Part shown: positions 48,771 through 60,653 of the stretch, piece after piece
Layout: each line of letters opens with the position of its first letter
Numbering within the stretch: position 1 is the first letter of the stretch
Assembly (NCBI RefSeq): GCF_000003815.2
Contig: NC_049982.1
Span: forward strand, 22,017,978 to 22,081,977
DNA from: Branchiostoma floridae
Lineage: Eukaryota; Chordata; Leptocardii; Amphioxiformes; Branchiostomatidae
Reading direction: 5' to 3'
DNA length: 64,000 bases
Made by a program: the position numbers and the translations under genes
Notes under the pieces: model-generated
The model's database searches: none
What the model was told of the DNA's origin: nothing
Seen by the model: only the letters and a program-made list of their open reading frames with translations

Positions 48771-49799
48771 GGATCAAGTTCAATGTTAAGTGTTTTTGGT
48801 AACATCCAAGAAACTAATGTTAGTAAACGATGGTGTTTTCTATCATATCGTTGCCGTTGTTAGCATCCTCCATTCTTTCGATCGATATCTGCACGTTTGA
48901 CTCGTCTTGTGCACCTGTCTTGTCGCCTTTGCAGACCCGGCCGTCTTGGAGAGCTGCGGCCCGGCGTCAATAGCAAAGTTCGAGTTTTCTAATCTACGTG
49001 AACCGCTTCAAATGACGTGAACAAATCATATGAAACGCGTATCGATATCTAAGCTCTGACGTTTTGTTCTCCCTACTTCATTGGTGTAATGTAAAGTTAT
49101 ACAGTACAGATAGTTATATATAGTTTATATAGGTATCGGCAAGAATATATAGATCCGGTTCAAACAAAGACATATGCGCCATATATAGCAAGAATTGATA
49201 GATAGTGTTTACCCTCAAAACATAGCCTATGTACCTCACCGAGTCGAACCTAGTCAGAGGTTAAACAAGTTTCCACATGGTTCATGTTTGCGGAGGTGGT
49301 ACGATAGAACAAAATTTCAATGTGCTTTAATATATAGAAGTACTCAATAAGACTACATGTAGAGCATCTCTGTTAAGTGCTCAACAAGACTACACTTCTG
49401 TACAGTTAACAATACGGTACTCTACTGAGTGCTTGTTCTTCGAGGTTTACGCTCTCGATGCCCATTGTAAGTAGCAAACTAAACGACATATGTGAGAAAC
49501 ACCAGTGTCTCACCAAGTGTCTCACCTCCCACCAAACACAGAATGACCCGCATCTTAGATTTACAACACTAACGGGCTATCGGTATTTGTGTTGGGAAAT
49601 ATTGTTACCTCCGTAAAGCCTAAAGGAGGTTCACCTCCTACTGGGGTATCGTAATCGTATTCAGATATGTGTGTTTTCAGCTGTAACTCGCTGTCCTTTG
49701 GACTTCATTATTTTCTTACAAAAGATGGATAAGGATCGTCATATACTACACTAATCATGTCTATCTCCGTCTTCATTTCCTCGTACGTATAGGTACAAG

Positions 49800-49806
49800 T
49801 ATATAA
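49800..49806 (+). promoter_or_regulatory. TATA box of kinase-like gene A
   Basis: GTACAAGTATATAACATCAC lies about 85 bp upstream of the start codon and is identical in the paralogue at 60566, while most surrounding non-coding sequence has diverged. Confidence 0.6.
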
Positions 49807-49887
49807 CATCACAGAGGTCCAGAAAGGATCTACAACAAAAGGAACATTCAAACGAAGGGCTGCAGGACCTGTGTAACACGTCACGAC

Positions 49888-52800
49888 ATGGCCATCAAAA
49901 CAGGTACAATGGCATAGTAATGATAGCTGTTAAGGGTCTTATAAGAGTTTGGAAGGCCTACCGCCACGAAGTAGAGGAGAGTTCTAACTTTATGGAGGGC
50001 AGGACGTTATCTACGCCGTCCAAACTGTCAATACATGTATATCACATGGAAATTAACAAACAAGAACTGGTTCTTAAACTGGTCCTTAATCATTTGATAG
50101 TCAATGCAACGTTAATTCTTTTGTGTAAATAAAGTGTATTTCCTAGTTGTTTACGTAAAGCATTACGACGTACACATGTGTCCATTATCTATTACAGGCT
50201 TTTGTCTGCCGCATTCTACGCTACGTCTTTTGACGCTCCTAGTGGTCCTCCTCGCTACCGTCATAATTGTCCTTACGAATGTCGGCCTCGATTATGTCAG
50301 CCACGTTTTCCCACAATCCGTCACCAGCTTCAGCGCATCATGTAAAGCGGAAGTCACTGCCCCGCCCATCGTCCTTGTCGACGCCGTGTTTCCGGTTAAG
50401 ATCGAAGTTCTCCGTGGGAACATCAGATCCCTTCCCCGGTCCTACGCGACAGTTCGTTTCAGCCCTGGCAACTCCAGTCATGTTTCCACAGTGGATTTGT
50501 ACTACGGTGTGGGGACAACAAACCTGACCATCTCAAAAACCGGAGTGTTGCAGCTCTACGTTACCGTGGAGACGCGAGATGACCACGCCCCTACCGAGAC
50601 CTGCCAGGCCAGCGTCAGAATCCAGGCCGCACCCTTATCTAACCGTGAAGTGGGAGATAAAATGATCCACAAGTTGCAAGGACCAGATCTGTGTAAAAAC
50701 TGTTGCAAGACCGTATCGTCTCTGGAGTTCGGAAATTATGAGAACTGGAGCATTAAAAACATACGGGGCATGAAACGTGCCACTATTTATCCGAGATCAT
50801 TGCGTAAAGAGGGGTGCGGAATGACGTTTTCTGCAGACCTGTACCAACACAACCACAGCGACTGTATCGTGCAGAAGGTTCACGTCAAGTCGGTCTACAG
50901 TGATCTAAATCACTATTTGGTGAATAATGCTTAGCCGTAACGGTTGTTTCCTTGCATACAACGTTTGGTGTTATCGTTGAAATACATATATATGTCACAG
51001 GGGAGATTGGAATCCAGGGGAATTCGGAATACTCTTAGGGGAGATTGAAATTCCACTCACTCCTTGGGGAATTTGGAATTATTGCATGATTTATTGCCTG
51101 GTTGTTATCTCATTGTCAAGACGTGTCACTTAGACACAGGCCATCATTTAACTGTGGTTGGTGTACAAAAAAATGCCGTCATCGTCTGCATGATGGTTAG
51201 CAAGATTTCAAAAATCATTTATTACAACTAAAACTGTAATTTCTATATATTCATGTCATATCATCTCCTTTTCAGAATGAATTACAAAGATTTAACTGTA
51301 TTCTAATGTAAGGTATTTGTAACAGGGTGAAAGCCACTTGCGAGAGCTCAAGACGCACTACTTGGACCGGGTGATGCAGACCAATTTGACCGCGAAGTCA
51401 TTCGGCGTGATCTGGGACTTCTCACACATTCCTGAAAGAAATTCATGCGCGTTGATCAGGGCGGCAATGACGTGTCCTTACAGTCAACAGGCCACACATG
51501 GACTTTCAGCTTTCGTTACGAAATTTCTTCCAAATATTGGCAAGTATTTTGTTTGGTGATTTTGTCATTTGCAAAGTTTTAAGAAGATGTTTTCATTGGT
51601 TTTCCATGTTTGATACTTGAATATATTGTAAGGACAATCACATGTACATAAAGTTCAAAATGATAGTGTCATCTCAAAATGTATACCTTCTGTATTCCTA
51701 GAAGTTGTTGGCCTCGATCTTATATTCGTTTCTTTGCAGATTGGCAATGTACTGTAATCGACATGAATTGACAAAGTAACTGTCACTACACGTATTTATA
51801 AACTCAGTACACAAGTAGAATCGGATCGCCTAACACCAGCCTTTCCCCCGTTACTTCTTCAGCAATCTACACTGGCATGACGGTCCAACTCGCTGAGCTT
51901 CCCCACCCAAACAACTTCCACAAGTACGTGGCTTTCCTGTACATCGGTAACTGCATGAAGTCAGCTCACTCCGATTTCGTCAGCAAGGAGACCAACGACT
52001 ACGTGCTCATCGACAACGACCGTTGTCTGGTGCCCGATAGGGTCGCGGGGGGTCACAGGTGAACGAGCATCTGCAGTTTGATTCAGTCCCGCTTAATTGC
52101 ATTAAGATAATTAGTAGATGTGACCGTCATTTGACAGATTATGTTAATTTGAGCCTCTTTCACCTAATTGATAAGGAGATGCTACAACAAGCTTCTTTAT
52201 AAGCCCCTGTCACAAAGCGATTTCTTGCGATAGCATATTCCGCATATGGCACGATGAGCGCAGTAAATCGTAAGCAAAATCAGCCATCGCAGAGCATTGG
52301 ATGATGTTCAAAATTTTTCCAGCGTCGCACGATTTTTCACTCGTGCCTTTTCCTGAATAATCGCCTGCCGCTTGTGTGCTTCTTTAACCAACCGAATGTG
52401 GACTTAGCTGTTGAGTACCAGTCTATAATGTCTTTCACTGTGAGAAAGAAGAAAATGAACATGAGTCATACAAACAAAGGTTCCAATGAAGCAATAGTAC
52501 TGATACATGTATGGTTATCACTTTATGGTAGGCTCTTTGAGTCAGGCTATTCCGGAAATCAAAATGTGCTTATTTTCTGATGTCATGCCATCAAGAAAAA
52601 AATGTCATCAAAAAAAAGATCATACCATTAGCAACACCCCCACCCCCACCCCATCCGAAAAATAACCCCGACTCTTAGAGCCTGCCCATCTCTTCGAGTT
52701 GTAGCCCTGGTACAGTCATTGTAAAGTGACCCGAGACTGACGTGAGCAGAGATCTGATCTAATTATGAGCCCACGTGTATGTAGTCATCAAAGAAATGCA

Positions 52801-55800
52801 TGCATCACCTGCACCTGGTACTGAATCTGCCACGTGGAAAACCTTAAGCCTTGGGAGAAGGCTCTTCTACGGGCGTGCTGTTTTCTGGTTGCTACTGTAC
52901 TCCGATGGTTTCACTTTTCATCAAGATCGGTAATATCAGAGAAAACTGAAAGCATCACAATATACTGAAAATTTACTAATATTGAACGTCATCAGTATAA
53001 AAAAATGCCGTAATGAACTCTGCTATGGAGACAATAAAAATCGCACGACGAAAGAGAAACTTGAACATGTTGAACATGTTCAAAATCCATTTCAGCTCTA
53101 TTTTTCGTAATAAGAAGCTCCCTGATTTACTATGATTAACTGCAATTGACGCAGGTACGCTCTTCTGACCTCATCGTACGATGTCCTACGATCTTTGTGA
53201 CGGTTTTACATATCTAAACCATTGCTTCCGATTCTTCTCCGACTTACGACGCACTGCGCTTATACCCCCCTCACATTAGGCGAAAATCGATCAGACGACG
53301 AGTCTGCGAGCTCTATATTACAAGGAGGCATGACCCTGCTGCCGACGAAGAAATGGCAGAGTTCCCCCTTCGAATTCCAGTCAGGGTCATGCCTCCTTGT
53401 AATTTAGAGCTCGCAGACTCTCTCGTCCGATCGATTTTCGCCTAATGTGAGGGGGGGGGGGGGGTATTATACCGCGTATAAAACCTCCATCGCAGCAAAT
53501 CGTCCCCCTTTGTGATCGGGGCTTAACTCAGATCAAGTTTAGATGAATCTGTTTTACTTTAAAGAGTTTATGCTTCTCGGGTGAACAAGTTCATGAACTG
53601 ATATGATTTACGCACACGAGGAAATATTTTGCCCAAAGGCCACCACAATTTTTTTTCATTTACCATCCTTGTTGACAGTAGCCTCAAATAACACCATTCC
53701 ACTAGTATGGATTGCAACCCCAATGTCTCTTGGTTGGGCTAACAAACATGCACGACAATCGACCATTGTGTTCTAAAATTCTTGCCTCTCTTGATCTTTC
53801 TTGAATCTTGTGCTTGCAGAAAACTAGCAGATCGCCTTGCTGTCATCCTGTTTAACAAACGCCAGGTGTGTCAGGTACCTGGCGATTTGATCTACAGGTT
53901 GAAGAAGATGAACGCAGTTTCATCACAAGTATGCACAATCTAAACACATCAATCGCTGGTTAGAATACATATATGTACGACGTACAAGTACACCCTAAAC
54001 ACATGCAAGGCGGCTTTACTTTTATTTTCCCCAAATCTGTTACAGTTCTTATTTATTTCGCCAAGAACAATCATGTTGAATCTGGCACTTTAAAATCCCC
54101 TCTGGTTCAAGGAATGAGCTTTAATAAAAAATAGTGGTACCGTACAATACTATTTTACTAATGTATAGTCTCACATACACTGTAACGGAGGTCAATCTGA
54201 GTAAACTGTGTGTGATTTTTAATAGAGGATCAAATAATATATAGAAGTTTATTTGCAAGTTCGTGCCCGAGGGCTAATTGCAAGTACATGGTATACACAT
54301 AGTGACAATGGACAGTCATAAACAATGTTCTAATCTAATACTAGTGTTGGCTATTTCTAAGCAGGTTGGGTTTGACTTCTTTTTTGGAAGCAGAGGGAGA
54401 CGAAAAGCCCCACATTTTCTAAAATTTGTGGGTTCTGCGATTTCAAGAGAAAAGTGGCCTTCTGTTTGTCTGTCAATGTGGGGAAGTTGGGATAAGTCTT
54501 TGTGACTTCTCTAAACAGGGTGATTCTTTCGGTTTCGTTGAATGAACATTTGGAAATGAAATGTGTTTCGTCTCCCACTGCTTTAGATGTACAATATTTA
54601 CAAATCCTTTCACACACTGGTAATCTCTTGTATCTCCCTATTTCCACTTCTAGAGGATGAGCGCTAATTCTGACTTTGCTTATTGCGGAGCGCAGCTCGA
54701 AATCAACTAGTGAATAATGAATAAGATAAAGTTAATGAAGCAATGTCAACTAATCAGATGAAACATGTACGGCAAGGATAACAAGAGTTTGTTTCATTAA
54801 CTCTTATCCTGTTACTTTGTGAGTAGCACAACTCCAGAGGCTATAAATTAGTACAAATAAATCTATATTTATTTATTTGGCATCTGTGTTAGATGTAGGT
54901 AGGTGTTGGAAATCTCTTTCAATATCTTTCCTTCTTTCTCGTAACAAACAGGTTCCAAGTCTTGGGACGCAGTTTCGGAAGGAAGTTGAGTCACACCCTG
55001 CCATGGCGCCGCTCGTGTTGGAGGAAGACCCTGAGATCTACGAGGAAGTGGACGGGCGCGTGTCCGTCCTAGTCGCTGAGTACAACGCTCTTTGCGAGGA
55101 TAACAACCCCGACAAGTTTGACAGCTCTCTTAGAAAGGTGTACAAGACATCGGCTATCACGGAATCATACTTGGTACACGGGAGGGACTTCATTCTTGCA
55201 AAGTTTGCGGACGGTACGATAGCGTACTTGAAAGTTGTCGGCGGTGAGGTGCGAGAGGACATTGACGGGTACGTATTCAATGGGGGCCTCGCTGAGCTGG
55301 TAGCGTATCACCTCGACCGTCTGCTCGGGATGGGTCGAGCGGCTGTCTCCGCTGCACGGCGGCTGCGCCTGGACGGGACGGTCCCGATAAACGGCGTCAT
55401 CAACGTGCAAGGGGAGGTGTTGGAAGATTTCAGCGGTAAAAGGGACACACTGGGCCGGTACCTTACTGAATCGAAGACGACATCTAAAAGCATACAGTGG
55501 ATAGCAAACCAACTTCAGAAAGGTCAACATGAACTTCATCATTCTCTAAATGTTGTTGTTGTAGGGAAAATGAAGTCCCTAAAAGACAATATAGAGCTAC
55601 ATCCACAAGTCAGAGAATTCTTCAATCATAGTGCAAACGTTTCTCAGCTCGAAAACGTCGGAGTGACAAGGCAAATGTTGCGGGATCTTGCCGATATTTT
55701 CGTGTTTGATTTCTTAATTCACAATCCTACAAAAGAAAGGCTGGCTATGTCGGAGCTGCGTTTTGTGAGTAATGATAACGATAAAGCATTCTGGCCTGAC

Positions 55801-56187
55801 GTCTCAACCAACGTGTGCGAGTCCATTCTCAGATGCCCTGCGTCGCTTCAACCCGAAGGCACCCGAGCATCTACGGAGAAAAACGACGCGTGTCCGAATA
55901 TCCGTTCGAACCCTGATGTGCTTCCTTCGGACCAATTCGTGAACTGTCGCTTTACAAAGCACATTGCCTCCAGACTTAAACGGTTCAGCGATAAAACAGG
56001 ACCTGGCCAAATGTTCTCGTCTAAACTACGACGATCTCTCATTATGAACGAGACTGTTGATATCCATTCGTTCAAGTCTTACTTTGGCAAAGTGGACTTA
56101 TATGAAGGGATTGGCGCAAGGCTGGATCGTTTAGCAAACTATATAAAGCAATGTATGGTCAGGTTTGGTGATGGAATATTCATATGA
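49888..56187 (+). CDS. Tandem kinase-fold secretory-pathway membrane protein (FAM20/four-jointed/GASK1-like), copy A
   Basis: Exons 49888-49903, 50198-50919, 51326-51539, 51863-52058, 53820-53928, 54952-56187; 830 aa, phases close. The N terminus MAIKTGFCLPHST precedes a signal anchor (~16-32), so a type II Golgi protein is likely. Residues ~45-135 look like a beta-sandwich with N-glycan sites. Two regions resemble the secretory kinase fold. Domain 1: K236, helix-C GESHLRELKTHYLDR, loop IGNCMKSAHSDF, YVLIDNDRCL (D368). Domain 2: AYLKV (K513), GGLAELVAYHLDRLLGM, FDFLIHNPTKE, SNDNDKAFW (D694), with a Cys-containing tail like four-jointed. In both loops the catalytic Asp expected after the Asn (as in GNMDR or ANFDR) is replaced (M, T). 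So a scaffold or pseudokinase role is inferred. Family assignment is from remembered motifs. Exon 3 has a GC donor. Confidence 0.8.
52200..53525. mobile_element. TIR element inserted in intron 4 of copy A
   Basis: TAAGCCCCTGTCACAAAGCG at the left and the inverse of TAAGCCCCGATCACAAAG at the right bound ~1.3 kb. Copy B has the uninterrupted site: GCTTCTTTA followed by CTTAGATCAAG (63155-63173), whereas copy A reads GCTTCTTTA, the insert, then ACTCAGATCAAG. It carries a nested hairpin MITE and no transposase frame. Confidence 0.8.
53261..53466. mobile_element. Long-hairpin MITE, copy 2 (nested)
   Basis: Same family as 45929-46118: TACCCCCCTCACATTAGGCG ends, arms of about 85 bp with GGAGGCATGACCCTG and CAGGGTCATGCCTCC, and the loop CCGACGAAGAAATGGCAGAG. 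The right end is extended by a G run. It sits inside the 52200-53525 element. Confidence 0.85.
54357..54712 (-). mobile_element. LINE reverse-transcriptase C-terminal fragment
   Basis: An uninterrupted minus-strand frame contains RISAHPLEVEIGRYKRLP, then a Cys/His cluster ERICKYC...VGDETHFISKC and FLLKSQNPQILENVGLFV, as found at the C terminus of CR1/L2-type LINE polyproteins. It lies in intron 5 of copy A, antisense to the gene, and is absent from any gene model here. Confidence 0.7.
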
Positions 56188-56420
56188 TGTAATATAAATA
56201 AGTACGATTTGCCGGTTTATCTATGTATTGATGACAAATTAGCTGATATCATATCGCTGCTATTTGTAGAAAATCTTGTCATGAAGACGACATATGATTT
56301 ACATATTTTGCACGAGAGACCTTATTGAAGCCGTTTACATGTAACCCCGTTAGACGAACAACGCGCATTAGTCAAACTATGTTTCAGCCATGGTCTAACT
56401 GAAGAACACACTCAACTGAC

Positions 56421-56504
56421 AGGACATTCCTTCACGCAACATCTACTACCTGGAACAGGCTCCCAGACAGTGCGGTCAGAGAGATCACAGAAAGCGGCTT
56501 TTAA
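56421..56504 (+). mobile_element. LINE 3' coding remnant
   Basis: Frame RTFLHATSTTWNRLPDSAVR followed shortly by a stop matches the typical non-LTR ending R-x-F...T-x-x-WN-x-LP-x-x-V. Confidence 0.6.
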
Positions 56505-56523
56505 TGTTTGCCATCTTATCACT

Positions 56524-56866
56524 GTCTTCTGCCGAAAACATCAAATGCTAAAGTAACCATCATTAGACTTGTCTGTCATTCATCGCTATTCGGTAAATGC
56601 TGTACAGTGATTATGACTCACCTTTAAGGTCACAAGTGCACGTTGATCGTGTCAGCATGTGTTTGTGTACCGCCGCATACGGCAAGGTCCCTCGATCTGT
56701 TGGCTGGACAGAGCACTCAAACGAATGGTAATATGGACACACGCATCCAGCTAGGTAATTCTGTGAAAGCTTCTACACCTACGGCACCGCCACTGCACAC
56801 GAAAGGTGTGGGTCTTCATGTAACATCAGTCGTATCAAGCTACTTTTATTCACCGTGAATCGTAGT
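56524..56866. repeat. Duplicated block upstream of kinase-like gene B
   Basis: Direct-orientation copy of 48399-48770 with small indels. It lies about 3.8 kb upstream of gene B, against about 1.1 kb for the first copy upstream of gene A, so sequence was inserted or lost after duplication. Confidence 0.85.
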
Positions 56867-57584
56867 CAGCGCTTAAATTCAATATTAAGCGTTGTCCGTA
56901 ACTCGGACTCGTGAAGCATGGTTGGTCACTTTAATCCTATGTAGAATGTATATTGTTACCCCGAACTTAGCGTCAAGCGTTTGATATTGGCACATTCTTC
57001 GTAATGCGTAGTTGCGACAGAACGTTCTCTTGTGTTGGTGAGGGCGTGCAGCCTAGTTTACCAATTGAGAAACCCGATTCTGGCGTAGTGTGTATAGAAA
57101 ATTCAGTTTAATTTACCCTTGCCTTCCTAAATTTACCGTTAAGCGTTGCCAGGAGCCCCCATGCAGACCCTCAATAGTGTGATAAGCATATCATACTGAA
57201 TTGAATAATGAAAGGTGAAGTTAGCGCTGGCTGTTGGAGTATTGAAGTACGTCCTGTTCCAGAGAATATACAATCTTATATTGACACGACAAAAGTACAG
57301 CGACTTTCGTAAGGTCTACATGTATAACAACTACTTACAGTACAACTTAACACATATAAATTGTGTAAGTTACAGATATATGTCCAATGTCCATTGCAAG
57401 TTTAAAAGCACCCATATAATGCTTTATTGGAAGGAAAGGACAATATAGTGTTAATGATCCGCTCTCCTTGGGTGTATACATTGTCATGAGGCATGGCCGG
57501 TTCCTATGACAACTATCCTGCATCAACAACCTTCCTGGGCGCCGAAGAGGTCATGATCAGGCTCCCTATCGCCCGCGTCCCTCT

Positions 57585-57598
57585 GTTGCCATAGCAAC
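57585..57598. promoter_or_regulatory. X-box-like (RFX) palindrome
   Basis: GTTGCCATAGCAAC fits the RFX X-box consensus (two half-sites separated by two bases). No gene start is recognised nearby. Confidence 0.3.
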
Positions 57599-60086
57599 GA
57601 GCCGGATTCCACGTCCCCACACAAAAAACCTACCGGTCCCCGGCCCGAACACGCGCCCAAAAGGAGAGCCAACGGAAAGGCAAAGCTTGGTGCCCATAAA
57701 ACATAATAAGTCTGTGTTCCACATGTGCCAAGGGCGTGAACGCTGGGGCACAAAGTTCAAATTCTCATTTAGAGTTCTTTAACTTGACGAATGATAGAAT
57801 AATGATTTTCTGTAATTTGCTCTTCCAGCAATAATTCTGTGTTCCTATGGAGACGCCGCACGAGTTGCCACGCAGCACAAAGACAGCCAAGTGAATAGCT
57901 GTGAGAGATAGGATTTAACTTGACTTCAAAAGCAACTAATTAGATTTCCTCATTAATCTTACCTCTAATCACGACAGTAAATCATTGAGTTTGGGGACAC
58001 CAGGTACAAAGAGAACAACGTGGAAAGTTGTCCAAAGGTTGCTGCCTGGTTCCTTAGCCAAACACGTCGCTAAAAACTAATCTATTTTATTGGACTCTCG
58101 CTCAATTCGGGATTATAAATCGCGATCAAACTGACTTTAGCTGCGCTCAAGAGTGCAAGCTATGAAAATTCCCACGCACTTGCCGCAAAAGTAGCGCCGG
58201 ACAAATCCAAGCTTTGTCAGTCCGACTTACGGTTGACAGCCAAACTGTAAGTTTAGCATATTTTTTCTCGTTAATCCGTATTGATATACATTTGATAATG
58301 TCCGCATCCGTACTTCTTTTTAGAAAGCAACCACGGGCTATGCGTATGTGTACATTTATGTTAATGTGTATTTTTAACTTTGGCAAAGCATAGGCCCCCG
58401 CAAATGACGGAAAGTCTGCCATTATGGCAAGAACATTGCAGAAGATGATTTTTCAAAGTACTGTAACGAGAATGAATAGATAAACACCTTTTAGAACGTT
58501 TGGGGTGAAGTCTTCTTTCGGAACAAAGTTACGGCGCGTTCATATTCGACTTAGGTCGCCGTACGATTATGATGCTGTAGAATTTCTAAGCAAGCTGTGA
58601 CAGAACCAACCACTGACAAGGATCTAAGGCAGCCTTTTCCGTAATAAGTCAGCTTAATTTGGCAGGACCATCCCGAGAATGCCATCATTTGCAATGATTT
58701 TATTTCGCACGATGAATTAAGCAGTGTGCATATGACCTAGCAATAACTCAACATTCAAGAGCGGTTATAGAATTGTTGCCTTGCACATCAACAGTGCATC
58801 CGGCCTTGTTCTAAGCGGAAATTTACTAAACTAGTTATAGGAAGTTTATTGGAGATAGAATCACGTGTACACAATGGCAATATACTGTGTACCCCTGTGT
58901 GTGGAATAGCCATTAGAGTTGACATTGAATGGCTCAGTTTAACGGGAGATCCAACCATGCTGTTCATATTTTAGTGTGCTTATAGCTGTAGTATGTAAGA
59001 CCGACGTTACAGTTCCAAACCTGGACCCGGCCGGGATGTTTGTAGAAACCAAAAACAGAAATCTATACGTAAAATATACACAGATAATGACTATTCTCTA
59101 CAGGTCTTGTGTAGTTTGGTGTTTTTATATCATACTTTTCGTTAACGAAAGCAGCCCAGTCGGGAATAGTATGCTGATTTGTAATGTCGTGTTCAGATAC
59201 CCTAACTACCGACCTAGTACCTAACTGGTCTTAGGAGGCAAAGTGGACATGACGAGGCTGGGAGAGTTACATCCGGGTTCGCGTGACGCCGTTTATAGGC
59301 CATGTTGATTTGATCATATGGATGACATCCACGCTCGCATGAATTTTCGGCCGTTTGCAAAAAAAGACGTTCTCAGCCATACTGTAATTCGTACGCTGTA
59401 GAATGCAAAATTTATCGCAAAACGTCTACTTATGTCATAGAATAACAAGCCTGAAGGTCAATTCCAAGTTCAAAGAATATGTGAAAACACAAACATAAAG
59501 AAGCTACTGTTCCATGTTTTCAATCATTTGTTCAGCCTGCCTGACCACTTAGATTTGATAATGAAGGGAAATTTTTGAAATTTGCACGCTCGCATCAGTT
59601 TTGGGGTTCCAAAGGATATCATCTATGTTATTAGTCAAATCAGCATGGTCTTAGCAATTCTGAGAGGCCGGGGGACTTGCCAGTCTGCGTTACACTGCCA
59701 GTATGCGGCTATTTCTGTTAACAGGTATCTCAATATCACATTCAATGTTGTGAAGTATTTTAAGGCGGTGGTGATCATACACTTCACAATCCCACATTTT
59801 ATTCGAAATTAATTGATATGTTCAACCTTTCGTTTTCGTTCACGAACATTTTTGTCTTAGACCACAACAAGTAAATTTTTCTGATGTCAGTTATCCCGAG
59901 TTATACCCTTCCAAAAGGATGGTGCAATTACCCACGCGCGGACGAATTGCTGTGGAATTTCGGGAATTTTTGCCAATCGGATACATACTTAACCTAGAGC
60001 CTAAAATTTCTCTCTTTTTGAGTTACATATGGCATAAATTTTAGTATTCTTATATGAAATGCAGTGTATTTATAAACTATCTTCAT

Positions 60087-60121
60087 TAATTATGCAAATC
60101 AACCCCTGATTTGCATAATTA
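60087..60121. promoter_or_regulatory. Perfect inverted repeat of octamer (POU) motifs
   Basis: TAATTATGCAAATCA, a 5-base spacer ACCCC, then TGATTTGCATAATTA. Each 15-base arm contains ATGCAAAT. It may be a regulatory site or the end of an unrecognised repeat. Confidence 0.4.
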
Positions 60122-60369
60122 GCATCTGATTATGTAAGGCATCTCACTATACTATTGGGGCATGAATATGCAATAAACTTCATTGTCATTGTCATTGACT
60201 ATTAGGCTAGCCCCTGGGGCGTCGCCAGAAAAGCACAGTATTTTGCATCAATAATTTGTCGGCTCTCAGTGGCAAACGTTGACAAGTTCATATTGACAAT
60301 AGAACACCAAATCCGGCTATGTGTTTGGCATACTGTTGACCAAATAGCCGAATGGCATAACGCTGGGGA

Positions 60370-60432
60370 CATGGCGAGCATAGAATCCGGGACCTCTAGA
60401 TTCCGAGCCCAATACTCTACCAGTTTCGCCCA
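60370..60432 (-). mobile_element. tRNA-derived SINE head
   Basis: Minus strand reads TGGTAGAGTATTGGGCTCGG, AATCTAGAGG, TCCCGGATTCTATG: an A box, an anticodon-loop-like middle and a B box in tRNA order. A complete acceptor stem was not found. Confidence 0.5.
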
Positions 60433-60565
60433 ACACGACGCCGGTATCTTGAATGACTGATCCAAACATCATTTTCTTACAAATGATGGATAGGAATCGT
60501 CATATTCTGATGTACACTGGTTATAACTATTTTCATCTTCATTTCCTCGTACATATAGGTACAAG

Positions 60566-60572
60566 TATATAA
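60566..60572 (+). promoter_or_regulatory. TATA box of kinase-like gene B
   Basis: GTACAAGTATATAACATCAC, identical to the site in front of gene A and about 82 bp upstream of the start codon. Confidence 0.6.
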
Positions 60573-60653
60573 CATCACAGAGGTCCAGATAGGATCAACA
60601 ACAAAAGGATCATTCAAACGAAGGACTGCAGGACCTGTGTAACACGTCACGAC

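Larger units (their letters stand above)
46721..49795. other. Intergenic space between divergent xylosyltransferase and kinase-like genes
   Basis: No gene recognised. It holds a 39-bp tandem repeat, CAAGCAGAGGTTAGG-type transposon fragments at 47528-47650 and the duplicated block described separately. Confidence 0.6.
56188..60565. other. Intergenic space between the two kinase-like paralogues
   Basis: No gene recognised in 4.4 kb. It contains a LINE remnant, the second copy of the duplicated block, an X-box-like palindrome, an octamer palindrome, a LINE tail with CATTGT repeats near 60180 and a SINE fragment. The rest, including an open minus-strand frame at 58147-58422, shows no recognisable domain. 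Confidence 0.6.

Noticed and set aside
58147-58422. 91-codon minus-strand frame in the intergenic region
   Set aside because: No domain, no splice partners and no duplicate next to gene A; likely chance.
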